Source: Bacteroidota bacterium
GTDB lineage: Bacteria; Bacteroidota; Bacteroidia; B-17B0; Aurantibacillaceae
Assembly: GCA_013697245.1 (NCBI GenBank)
Contig: JACCXH010000044.1
Coordinates: 62,001-126,000, forward strand
Reading direction: 5' to 3'
Length of the DNA: 64,000 nt
In this document: positions 35,160 through 43,669 of the stretch, piece after piece
How positions within the stretch are numbered: the stretch's first letter is position 1
Layout: every line of letters starts with the position of its first letter
Program-made: the position numbers and the translations under genes
The notes under the pieces: model-generated
Database searches by the model: none
Told to the model about the DNA's origin: nothing
Seen by the model: only the letters and a program-made list of their open reading frames with translations

Positions 35160-36608
35160 TTGACATCACAACAATCCATATTAAATTTAAAAAAAAGAAT
35201 ACAAGAGCTCGAAAAAGAGAACAAGGTCTTAAAAAAGAAAAAAGATGTTTTTTTTACGGATAAGCCTACTGTAAAAACTCCCAAACAAATAAAACCGCTT
35301 TTTGATGCAGCTTCTTTAACTGTAAAAAAATATTTCGAATCTTTTAAAGCCAACCCTAGTTTATCTAAAATTGAAGTTAACGGACAGCGTTATATTTTAA
35401 TGAGAGCTGAATCATTGGCGAACGATTTTTTTAAAAACATCATTAAATTATATGCCGACCGGCCTTTACCCGAAGCTATTAAAATAGGAAGGAATTTATT
35501 ATTTGACATGGCGCATTTAATTGGAATGGAAGACGCCAGGAATTTTCATATAAAAATGAAATTAAAAGATCCTCTTTCTAAATTATCTGCCGGTCCGGTT
35601 CATTTTGCATACACCGGTTGGGCTTTTGTTGATATTTTGGAAGAAAGCAGGCCTAGCCCTGATAAAAATTTTTACCTCAAATACAATCATCCATTTTCGT
35701 TCGAAGCAGACTCCTGGATAAAATCTAAAGAGAAAGTAGATTTTCCTGTTTGTACAATGAATGCAGGTTACTCGTCAGGTTGGTGCGAAGAAAGTTACGG
35801 CATTAATTTAACGGCGGTAGAAATTACCTGTCGTGCAAAAGGAGACAAGAATTGTACTTTTATTATGGCTCCGCCGGATAAGATAAATATTTACCTACAA
35901 AAAGAATCAGTAAAATATAAACGTTTGAGAAAATATGATGTTCCTTTATTTTTTGAAAGGAAAAAAGTAGAAGAAAAATTAAATAATGCCGTAAAAGAAA
36001 AAGAAACACTTTTAAAAGAAGTTCATCACCGTGTAAAAAATAATTTACAGATCATTACAAGTTTATTGCGCCTGCATGCTGACAAAGAGAATAATTTGCA
36101 TTTTTCGGAGTTGGTTACAGAGAGTCAAAATCGTATTACATCAATGGCGTTAACGCATGAAATGCTTTATGCCAACTCTAACTTCAGCAATATTAACCTG
36201 GCAGAATACTCTACCTCTATTTTTAGCCAGTTAAAAAGTACCTATAACGCTAAATTTGTACAGCTCGATCTTTCTGTGCCGAAAGATTTTTCCTTCGAAA
36301 TCGATAAAATGATCCCGATTGGACTAATTATGAATGAAGTAATAAGTAATGCATTTAAATATGCCTTTACAAAAAGCAAAGGGAAAATTACAATTTCGCT
36401 CAAAAAAAACTCTTTAACCATTTCGGATAATGGTCAGGGCCTTCCTAAAAATTTCGACAACCATGAAAATGAAAGTTTTGGAATTCAATTGATACATTTA
36501 TTGGCCGACCAGATAGATGCCAAATTAACGATAGATAGAAAAAAAGGAAGTGCTTTTACTTTGCATTTTAAAACGCCCATTAAACAAACAGTTTCTACAG
36601 ATCTTTAA
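35160..36608 (+). CDS. Soluble histidine kinase with V4R-type sensor domain
   Basis: The 482 residues show a short coiled coil (8-33), a V4R-like ligand domain (about 60-245), a HisKA_2/HWE-like dimerisation helix and a HATPase domain. The V4R part has the conserved C...GYSSGW...G...EITCRAKGDKNCTF ending. The phospho-acceptor helix reads LKEVHHRVKNNLQIITSLLR. The ATPase shows NEVISNAFKYAF and ISDNGQGLP. No membrane helix is present, so it should sense a cytosolic ligand; V4R domains bind hydrocarbons or other hydrophobic small molecules. The start is a TTG (the next in-frame ATG is far inside). No response regulator is adjacent. DUF3817 follows after five bases. Confidence 0.87.
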   Translation: MTSQQSILNLKKRIQELEKENKVLKKKKDVFFTDKPTVKTPKQIKPLFDAASLTVKKYFESFKANPSLSKIEVNGQRYILMRAESLANDFFKNIIKLYADRPLPEAIKIGRNLLFDMAHLIGMEDARNFHIKMKLKDPLSKLSAGPVHFAYTGWAFVDILEESRPSPDKNFYLKYNHPFSFEADSWIKSKEKVDFPVCTMNAGYSSGWCEESYGINLTAVEITCRAKGDKNCTFIMAPPDKINIYLQKESVKYKRLRKYDVPLFFERKKVEEKLNNAVKEKETLLKEVHHRVKNNLQIITSLLRLHADKENNLHFSELVTESQNRITSMALTHEMLYANSNFSNINLAEYSTSIFSQLKSTYNAKFVQLDLSVPKDFSFEIDKMIPIGLIMNEVISNAFKYAFTKSKGKITISLKKNSLTISDNGQGLPKNFDNHENESFGIQLIHLLADQIDAKLTIDRKKGSAFTLHFKTPIKQTVSTDL

Positions 36609-36613
36609 AATTT

Positions 36614-36922
36614 ATGGCTTCACAATTTACAGATACAAATTTAGGCAGGTTTAGATTAATTGCTTTATTGGAAGGCATTTCGTACCTCGTGCTCTTATGC
36701 ATTGCCATGCCTTTAAAATACAAATTTGGTTTTGAACTTGCCGTAAAATATACAGGTTGGGTACACGGCATTTTATTTATAGCCTATCTTATTTTACTTT
36801 TAAAAGTGTGGAAACAATATCATTGGAATTTTAAAAAAGTAGTTTTTGCTTTTATTGCTGCCTTATTACCTTTTGGAACTTTTGTTTTAGATAAACAATT
36901 ACGCGACCAGAATTCAATTTAA
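36614..36922 (+). CDS. DUF3817 integral membrane protein
   Basis: This 102-residue protein has three hydrophobic segments and the DUF3817 pattern: FRLIALLEGISYLVLLCIAMPLKY, GWVHGILFIAYLILLL and the Pro-Phe-Gly of LLPFGTFVLDKQL. The family function is unknown. It lies five bases after the V4R histidine kinase, so it is probably co-transcribed and may be an accessory of that sensor. Confidence 0.88.
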   Translation: MASQFTDTNLGRFRLIALLEGISYLVLLCIAMPLKYKFGFELAVKYTGWVHGILFIAYLILLLKVWKQYHWNFKKVVFAFIAALLPFGTFVLDKQLRDQNSI

Positions 36923-36924
36923 AA

Positions 36925-37015
36925 ATTTAAACCACCAAAAGCACAAAAATAGTTCACAAAGAACACAAAATATATTGTGCCCATAATGCCTCATTAGTGA
37001 CCGTTGTGGTTAATT
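36925..37015. repeat. Intergenic AACCACnAAAnnCAC-type repeat with inverted ends
   Basis: The gap between convergent DUF3817 and DUF1415 genes begins with AACCACCAAAAGCACAAAAA, contains CACAAAGAACACAAAA, and ends with GTTGTGGTTAA, so the outer AACCAC is inverted at the far side. Phrases of CACAAAG repeated every 9-12 bases are a known class of dispersed repeat in environmental bacteria. Confidence 0.55.
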
Positions 37016-37017
37016 TT

Positions 37018-37563
37018 TTAAACAGTTAAACACGCAGACCTAAGCATCTGCATATATAATAAGCCTTTTTCTCTTGCCAGTTTAATATTATGTTCAGGAA
37101 TTGATTCCGGATCTTTATATAACGACAAAGCTTTTGTGATACTGTCTTCCCGTAATAAATGTAACATAGGATACACCGAACGGTTAGTATAATTTGCAGC
37201 GTCATCTTTTTCTGCACCATCAAAACAATAGTCTGGATGAAAACTTGCCAATTGATAAATACCTTCGTATCCTTCTTGTTCTAATAAAGTTTGTGCTTTA
37301 TCTACCAAGCTTAAATACTCTTCAAAATCATTAAAGCGATCGGGCAAAATAATAAATGTTGTTTCAATATCATTATTACTATCCAAGTAGTGCATTTCTT
37401 TAATTACAGATCCCAAGCTCATTTCAAGATCAGGCTTATTTAAAACAGAGTAGTGAATACTTTTTTTAAGAAGTGCCTTTGCTGCAAAAGGGCAAAAATT
37501 AAGATCAATAACTACAGATCTGATCCATTTTTGTGTTTGCTCTATTATTAATGTATCGGTCAA
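37018..37563 (-). CDS. DUF1415 family protein
   Basis: This 181-residue cytosolic protein shows the DUF1415 pattern: TQKWIRSVVIDLNFCPFAAKAL near the front, FIILPDRFNDFEEYLSLVD in the middle, GIYQLASFHPDYCFDGAEKDDAANYTNRSVYPMLHLLRE, and a helical tail. The conserved Cys, His and Asp residues hint at an enzyme, but the function is unknown. The start appears to be TTG at 37563. It is convergent with DUF3817 and divergent from the 1221-residue T9SS protein. Confidence 0.9.
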   Translation of the reverse strand: MTDTLIIEQTQKWIRSVVIDLNFCPFAAKALLKKSIHYSVLNKPDLEMSLGSVIKEMHYLDSNNDIETTFIILPDRFNDFEEYLSLVDKAQTLLEQEGYEGIYQLASFHPDYCFDGAEKDDAANYTNRSVYPMLHLLREDSITKALSLYKDPESIPEHNIKLAREKGLLYMQMLRSACLTV

Positions 37564-37665
37564 AATAAATTATTTTTATCAGGTAAAGTTGATTAAAATT
37601 TCTGAAATAATTTAATCTGTTTTTTTTTGAAACATTATTATAAAACAAGCTACCCTTTGAAACTA

Positions 37666-37722
37666 TTGATACTACTGTATTTTAACATATTTTTGTTTTT
37701 TGGCACGGTTGTTGTAAACTTG
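37666..37722 (+). promoter_or_regulatory. Putative promoter(s) of the 1221-residue T9SS protein gene
   Basis: TTG at 37666-37668 is followed after 19 bases by TATTTTTG (37688-37695), a full match to the TTG-N17-23-TAnnTTTG pattern. A second pair, TTG at 37693 and TAAACTTG at 37715-37722 (one mismatch, again 19 bases), lies closer to the ATG at 37762. Confidence 0.5.
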
Positions 37723-37761
37723 TTTTAGACACCAAACAATCAACAATTTAAAATAAAGTAT

Positions 37762-40700
37762 ATGAAAGCGACACGTAAAATTTTCGTGATCCTCTGGGCA
37801 ATTATTGCATTAAATGTAAATAAAAGCGAAGCACAAGTGGATCTTAAAGCATCTTACATCTTTACCGGCGACTCTGTTTCCGGATTTGATGAACCCTCTG
37901 TATCTGCAGCAGCACTAAGTAATGGCTGCTATGGAAAAGAATTTAAAGTATTCGTTTATAACCAAAAAAGAATTTTTATTAAACAGAAATATAAATTAAA
38001 AACAACTTCTTTGAAAAACCTTACACTTTTTCAAAACCTAAATTCATTTAAAACTTCTTCACTTCCTGCCGGAGGAGCATGTAATAATGAAGATTTTGAA
38101 TTAGCAGCAGCGCAAATAAATGCCCCGGGTGCTGTGCAGGGATGGTCGTTGCAGTCGGGCTCATACAATGGTGGATGTAACCCTCCCGGTTTTTTTGCAA
38201 CTAATAATTATACAGTTTTTAATGCCGCAACAATTGACCCAAAAATTCCGGGTCAAGTTAGTTCGTATTTTGACGCGCAAGTAAATACTGCACCCGCGGG
38301 AAATTGTTTTTTAAAATTAAACGATGCAACTGCAGGTGCAAAATCTGCACAAGCATCAAAAGCATTTATTGTAAATCCAAACAATGCTTTATTCCAATAT
38401 GCTTACTTACCGGTGATACAAGATGGTACACACGCTTGTTGCGATCAACCGGGTTTTAGCATTAAAGTAACCGTTACAAATACAGTAACAAGTACGTCAA
38501 CCGTTCTAGCTTGTCCTAATATTTCAATTGCTGTGCCGGGTGCCGGCTGTTCATTTACAGTGCCGCCCGGCGGACCTGTTTTTGTTCCAGCCGTAGGTGG
38601 CGGCAATTGGGTTTATTCTAACTGGACCGCTTCAGCGATTGATCTTTCTCCCTATTTAAATAACCTTGTACAAATAGATGTAACAGTAGTTGATTGTGGT
38701 TTTGGCGGACACGGTGCTTATATTTATTTTGACGCTAAATGTGCTCCAATGACAATAATTGGAAACGGAAATCAATTTCCTGCAGGAACACCTTCTATAA
38801 CATTACCAACTTGTGGTGCAACGGGCGCAACTATAATTGCACCTGCCGGCTTAGGGCCATATTCGTGGGCTGGCGCAGTTGGCCCTCCTTACACCACTCC
38901 ACTAATGAGTAATCAAACGCTTACAACTACTAATTCAGGTAATTTCACACTAACGATGAATCCTCCTGGATCGTGTGCACCAATCATTCGGATTATCACT
39001 GTAACAATTACACCGGCGCCACAAATTTTCGCATCAGTTGCTCAGGCACCCTGTGGAAGTACAGTTGCTGTTGCTTCCTGCACAACTGCAGGTTCAGCAT
39101 CTGTTGCCTCAACTATTGTGTGGACGCCTAATCCACTCTCATTAAACGCTTCTACAACACAGGCAACTTATCTTGTAGGTACGGGCCCTGTTACAGTTAC
39201 AGCTTCCGACCCATTGGGTTGTATGGCTTCTGCCACCGTTAATATTAACAGCGCGCCGCCTGCTCCTACATTTACTATTACAAATGTTACCGGTTCCGGA
39301 AGTATTACCTGTGCACATCCAACTATTAATTTTACTGCGGCAAGCAGCTACACGTATGGAACTTTGACCTACACATGGGTAAGTTTAAGCGGAACTGCAA
39401 GTGGAACAAATGTTACTTTAAGCAACCCAACACCTTATACTGTTACAGCTACAGATCAAGCAACCGGGTGTAGTTCTTTCTCGGTATTTACAATTGGTAT
39501 TAATACGGTTGCTCCAACCTCAACGGTTACGCCAATGGTACAAAATATTATTTGTCCTGCAGGTTCGCCGGCAACATTCACAGCTATCACAACAAACACT
39601 TCTACAAATATGATGCAATGCTGGACATCGCCTTTCTCGCCGGCTCCTGTTTGCAGTAACGGTACACTTTCTATTTTTCCTGCTCCTATTGGAATAAGCA
39701 CAGTTTGTATTACCAATAACATTAATGGTTGCAGTGTTTGCAAAACTGTTACGGTTACATCCTCCTCTGGATTTCCAACTTTTAATGTTACCAGTCCGCA
39801 ACAATTTACGATAGGTTGTGGTACTACAAGTTTAGCAACCATAAGCATTTCTAGTGTTACAACTAATCCAATACCGGGAGGTTCTGTGAATTATACGCTT
39901 TTACCTCCGAGTTTTGTGGGGCCGAGTTATTCATTTAGTAACGTATCCACCTTTACAGTAAATACACCGGGCCAATACACCGTGATCACACATGATATTT
40001 CAAATAATTGTGAGACCCGGGTTCCTGTTTCAATTATTCAAAATACAGTTGGGCCTCAAATTACAGCAGCGGCAAGTCAGGAAACGTTGACTTGCAAAGT
40101 GCCAAAAACTATTTTACAAGGCACAAGCACCAATACCAATGTTTCATTTAGTTGGGCATTTCCTGGTGCTCCCGGTCAAACACCAAATGATACGCTTACT
40201 GTGTTTACAACCACTAATACAACCAACACCGTTGTTGCAACTTATACTTTATCAATTACCGATAATATTAATAAATGCAAGAGTACACAAACTTTAACAA
40301 TCTACCAGAATATTGCCAAACCTACCGCCTCAATAACCGGAGGTAACCAAATAACCTGCGCCACACCAACCATTAACTTAACCAATTCGAGTTATACAAA
40401 TGCTGTTACTGCCGCCTTTGATCATCATTTGGTAGTGATCGGTTATATTTGGTCCGGCCCTTCACCACAGCCAACTTATTCTAATACATCCACGTATATT
40501 GCCTTTACGCCGGCAGGTGTTGCAAATGCTTACACTTTGGTTGCCATGGATATGAATAATGGTTGTACAGCAGTTGCCACAAAAACAATTGCAGACAATC
40601 GTATTTACCCGGTTGTAAATAATCCTGTAGCACCTGCACCATTTGTTTTAGATTGCGGCACACCCGGTTCTAATTGTACAATGATAGCACCGATCATTAG

Positions 40701-41427
40701 CGGAACAACAACAGGCTTCACCTATGCATGGGGCGTGGTGCCAACTACTTCTTTTAGTTGTTTAAGTTGTTCTACTACCTGCGTAAATAAAACCGGTGAG
40801 TATAATATTTTTGTGACCAACCCTGCAAACGGTTGTGTTACCGAAGCACAGGTACAAGTTATTGATGGAACATTGAATGGCGATTTTGCGCCAAGCTCTA
40901 TTACAGGTTTTGCACCTCTAACAGTTACATTCCAGAATTTATCTGCTTCCTCATCTCCGTCAACACCAAATGCAAGTATTACTTCTGTTTGGAGTTTTGG
41001 TAACGGTGGAAGTCAGGTTACCAATTCTGTAAGCATATCGCCGGTAACCACTTATTCTAATCCCGGAACCTATACGGTTACAATGTATGCGTTAAAGGGC
41101 TCATGTAAAGATACCGTTGTAAAAATAATTACAGTTGAGATCCCATCTAAATTTGAAGTGCCAAATGTATTCACACCAAATGGTGATGGTAGTAATGATA
41201 TCTTCTTTTTAAAAGTAACTAACCTTACAGATATCAATGCCCTAATATTTGACCGTTGGGGAAATAAAGTTTTCGAATCTAATAGTAACACCGGAAACAT
41301 TGCCTGGGACGGAAAAAATATGTCTGGCAAAGAAACAGCTGTTGGCACTTACTTTTATATTATTAAAGGTACAGGTAAAGACGGTAAAGAATATGATCAA
41401 AAAGGTAACGTAAGTTTGTACCGATAA
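37762..41427 (+). CDS. Large secreted protein with lectin-like front and T9SS type B sorting domain
   Basis: The 1221 residues start with a signal peptide (MKATRKIFVILWAIIALNVNKSEAQ). A jelly-roll-like domain of about 230 residues follows (NNEDFELAAAQINAPGAVQGW to HGAYIYFDAKCAP). A chain of Ig-like modules with paired Cys comes next, then a PKD domain near 1040-1110 (VWSFGNGGSQVTNSV). The end is a CHU_C domain with FTPNGDGSNDIFF, DRWGNKVFES and GTYFYIIKGTG. It should be exported by the T9SS. Its repeats differ from the A-B dyads of the 1.9-15 kb trio, so it is a separate lineage. A carbohydrate- or cell-binding role is inferred from architecture. A strong terminator follows. Confidence 0.9.
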   Translation: MKATRKIFVILWAIIALNVNKSEAQVDLKASYIFTGDSVSGFDEPSVSAAALSNGCYGKEFKVFVYNQKRIFIKQKYKLKTTSLKNLTLFQNLNSFKTSSLPAGGACNNEDFELAAAQINAPGAVQGWSLQSGSYNGGCNPPGFFATNNYTVFNAATIDPKIPGQVSSYFDAQVNTAPAGNCFLKLNDATAGAKSAQASKAFIVNPNNALFQYAYLPVIQDGTHACCDQPGFSIKVTVTNTVTSTSTVLACPNISIAVPGAGCSFTVPPGGPVFVPAVGGGNWVYSNWTASAIDLSPYLNNLVQIDVTVVDCGFGGHGAYIYFDAKCAPMTIIGNGNQFPAGTPSITLPTCGATGATIIAPAGLGPYSWAGAVGPPYTTPLMSNQTLTTTNSGNFTLTMNPPGSCAPIIRIITVTITPAPQIFASVAQAPCGSTVAVASCTTAGSASVASTIVWTPNPLSLNASTTQATYLVGTGPVTVTASDPLGCMASATVNINSAPPAPTFTITNVTGSGSITCAHPTINFTAASSYTYGTLTYTWVSLSGTASGTNVTLSNPTPYTVTATDQATGCSSFSVFTIGINTVAPTSTVTPMVQNIICPAGSPATFTAITTNTSTNMMQCWTSPFSPAPVCSNGTLSIFPAPIGISTVCITNNINGCSVCKTVTVTSSSGFPTFNVTSPQQFTIGCGTTSLATISISSVTTNPIPGGSVNYTLLPPSFVGPSYSFSNVSTFTVNTPGQYTVITHDISNNCETRVPVSIIQNTVGPQITAAASQETLTCKVPKTILQGTSTNTNVSFSWAFPGAPGQTPNDTLTVFTTTNTTNTVVATYTLSITDNINKCKSTQTLTIYQNIAKPTASITGGNQITCATPTINLTNSSYTNAVTAAFDHHLVVIGYIWSGPSPQPTYSNTSTYIAFTPAGVANAYTLVAMDMNNGCTAVATKTIADNRIYPVVNNPVAPAPFVLDCGTPGSNCTMIAPIISGTTTGFTYAWGVVPTTSFSCLSCSTTCVNKTGEYNIFVTNPANGCVTEAQVQVIDGTLNGDFAPSSITGFAPLTVTFQNLSASSSPSTPNASITSVWSFGNGGSQVTNSVSISPVTTYSNPGTYTVTMYALKGSCKDTVVKIITVEIPSKFEVPNVFTPNGDGSNDIFFLKVTNLTDINALIFDRWGNKVFESNSNTGNIAWDGKNMSGKETAVGTYFYIIKGTGKDGKEYDQKGNVSLYR

Positions 41428-41442
41428 AATAAGTCTGAATTT

Positions 41443-41476
41443 AAAAAGCAGTTTCTGTAATTGGAAACTGCTTTTT
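41443..41476. terminator. Two-way intrinsic terminator between convergent genes
   Basis: A perfect 13-bp stem (AAAAAGCAGTTTC, 41443-41455, with its complement at 41464-41476) closes an eight-base loop. T runs on both strands allow it to stop the T9SS gene from the left and the exonuclease gene from the right. Confidence 0.9.
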
Positions 41477-41487
41477 CTATTTTCAGA

Positions 41488-42855
41488 TCAAAGGTCGATC
41501 ACTCTTCTTTTACTTTTTCGTAACCAGCTTTGCAAAATGCCATCTGTATCGGGATAATAAAGACTGCGTTTTACCAAACCACTAATTTCTTCGGAAGAAC
41601 TAAAATTATCTGTTACATCAAAATAACCATAGCCTGCGTAATGCCCATTCTCTACCAGTATCAAAGCATTTTCATCTGCCCTTCGTCCTTTTTCGATGAT
41701 CGCAAAATTTGGGTGATGAAAACTATATTGATCTAAAATTTGTTGCGCACGTTTATTGTACTCCTCAATTTCTTCCTCACCGGCACAAATGCCGTTACAT
41801 TTTTTTATCTGGTGATTAAAGCAAAAACTTCCTTCACTTGTTAATGTGCAATATTGTAAGCAAAGTGTTTTTTCTTCGATCCAGCTTTCTAGCCTTTCGC
41901 GGGTTGACAGATAATTTGTAAAAGCAATTAACGAGTTTTCAGCTTCTTCATACGGAACAATCTTAAAACTAATTATACCCTCTTTGTTTTTAAACCAATC
42001 AATACTATGTGTAAATATATCTGCTTTACTTTTGCGGTTATACAAAGGCTTATGTTTTTTTATTTCTTCGGATTCCAATAATAAAGCAATTATTTCGCTA
42101 CCTGTTTCTACAAAATCCACATTGTAAAGATCGTTCAACATTTTTTTGCCCTTACGCTCATCTGTTCCAAAATGACTTTGCGCTCGGTTGTACATATTAA
42201 TACTTTTTCCAATATAAATGATCTCTCCTGCTTTATTTAAAAAATAGTATACGCCGCAACTTTCCGGTAATTTATTTAAAATGTATTTTTTAATATTATC
42301 AATGCGGCGGGTCATTATTTCAACCAGGCCTTTATTTTTATATAAAGGGTTATTATTCTTGAGTTGAATTAAAAGATCAAAGAGTTGCGCCGTAGCAACC
42401 GCATCTCCTTCTGCTCTATGCCTTCCAAAGATTTCGATACTTAATGAAGCACATAAATGACCAAGGCTATAAGAAATTCTTCCCGGAATTAATTTTCTGC
42501 TTAAACGAACCGTACATAAAGTTTCGCGTTGGTATTTATAACCCAAAGAAGCAAATTCGTCTTTGATAAAATTATAATCAAAGCCAACATTATGCGCTAC
42601 AAAAACACAATTCTCTGTCATTTCAATTATTTTTTTTGCTACTTCGTGAAATTTTGGCGCATTCTGCACCATTTCATTGGTGATGTTTGTAATACCAACA
42701 TAATAATGTGAAATATTACACTCTGGATTTAGTAAGGTTGTGAATTTGTCTACTACCGTTAAACCATCATGCACCAAAATACATATTTCGGTAATTCTAC
42801 CCCGCTGATAATTAAATTTTCCTCCGCAGGTCTCTATGTCTATTATGGCAAACAT
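41488..42855 (-). CDS. DEDDh exonuclease fused to a GIY-YIG nuclease domain
   Basis: The ATG at 42855 starts the exonuclease fold directly (MFAIIDIETCGG, with the DxE metal ligands) and gives 455 residues; ten extra upstream codons are unneeded. Residues 1-170 form a DnaQ-like domain with HNVGFDYNFIKDEF and the terminal HRAEGDAVATAQLF Asp. Residues about 205-290 form a GIY-YIG domain like that of UvrC and Cho: CGVYYFLNKAGEIIYIGKS, YNRAQSHF and ALLLESEEIKKHKPLYN. A Cys-bearing linker and an unassigned tail follow. Fusions of this kind suggest DNA repair incision followed by trimming. The gene stands alone, 57 bases from the LytTR regulator. Confidence 0.9.
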   Translation of the reverse strand: MFAIIDIETCGGKFNYQRGRITEICILVHDGLTVVDKFTTLLNPECNISHYYVGITNITNEMVQNAPKFHEVAKKIIEMTENCVFVAHNVGFDYNFIKDEFASLGYKYQRETLCTVRLSRKLIPGRISYSLGHLCASLSIEIFGRHRAEGDAVATAQLFDLLIQLKNNNPLYKNKGLVEIMTRRIDNIKKYILNKLPESCGVYYFLNKAGEIIYIGKSINMYNRAQSHFGTDERKGKKMLNDLYNVDFVETGSEIIALLLESEEIKKHKPLYNRKSKADIFTHSIDWFKNKEGIISFKIVPYEEAENSLIAFTNYLSTRERLESWIEEKTLCLQYCTLTSEGSFCFNHQIKKCNGICAGEEEIEEYNKRAQQILDQYSFHHPNFAIIEKGRRADENALILVENGHYAGYGYFDVTDNFSSSEEISGLVKRSLYYPDTDGILQSWLRKSKRRVIDL

Positions 42856-42912
42856 GCTTCGGTAAAGTAACGGCTTTATTTGCAAGCAATAAAATAATGC
42901 TATAATTCATAG

Positions 42913-43668
42913 CTATTTATCCAGCCATTGTTTAAAGTCGTTCACCCGCTCACGACTAACTACACTATCTTCATCCTTTAAGGTAGCTGAGTTGATCTTT
43001 AAGCGACTGTTAAAATAAGTGCCTACTTTTTGCACGCTACTTATATTTATTAAAACTTTACGGTTGATGCGAAAAAATACATCTGGCGAAATAAGTGTTT
43101 CTAAAGCATCGAGGGTATAATCGATTACATACCGCTTACCATTTTCTGTAACAAGCAACACTAAACCATCTTCAGAAATAAAATGCAGGATCTCTTCAGT
43201 TTTAACGGATGATATATTGTCTCCAATTTTCACCATAAAGCGGTTTTTGTATTGTTTATTGATACTTTTATAGGCGTTTGCAATATTTTCTAAAATAACG
43301 GATTGATTATTTCCTCTTAATTTTTTGTATTTCTCAACAGCCGCGCGCAGGTCTTCAATTCCGATAGGTTTAAGAAGGTAATCAACACTATTTATTTTAA
43401 ATGCCTGTATGGCATATTCATTAAATGCAGTTGTAAAAATAACCGGTGTTTCAATAGCTATTTTAGAAAAAATATCAAAGCTTAAACCATCGGCTAAATG
43501 AATATCTACAAAAAGCAGGTCAGCTTTTAATCCTTTTGAAAATTCCTCTACACTTTTTTTAACGGAATCAAAAGTGGCAATAATATTAATTGAATCATCT
43601 ACTTTTTTTAGAAGTGTAGTCAAATGCTCAGCCGATAATTTTTCGTCCTCTATTATTATTGCATTCAT
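42913..43668 (-). CDS. LytTR-family response regulator
   Basis: This 251-residue regulator has a receiver domain (1-120) with acidic residues IIEDE, the phospho-acceptor Asp in LLFVDIHLADG, and the Lys in LLKPIG. A LytTR DNA-binding domain follows (about 145-251; FMVKIGDNISSVKTEEILHFISEDG, FFRINRKVLINISSV). It is separated from its histidine kinase gene by one base, so the pair is co-expressed. Targets are unknown; the TonB-dependent receptor gene just upstream of the kinase is a natural candidate. Confidence 0.95.
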   Translation of the reverse strand: MNAIIIEDEKLSAEHLTTLLKKVDDSINIIATFDSVKKSVEEFSKGLKADLLFVDIHLADGLSFDIFSKIAIETPVIFTTAFNEYAIQAFKINSVDYLLKPIGIEDLRAAVEKYKKLRGNNQSVILENIANAYKSINKQYKNRFMVKIGDNISSVKTEEILHFISEDGLVLLVTENGKRYVIDYTLDALETLISPDVFFRINRKVLINISSVQKVGTYFNSRLKINSATLKDEDSVVSRERVNDFKQWLDK

Positions 43669-43669
43669 G

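Noticed and set aside
39456-39848. Two minus-strand open frames (130 and 94 codons) within the 1221-residue protein gene
   Set aside because: They lie wholly inside a gene with continuous Ig-like modules on the plus strand.
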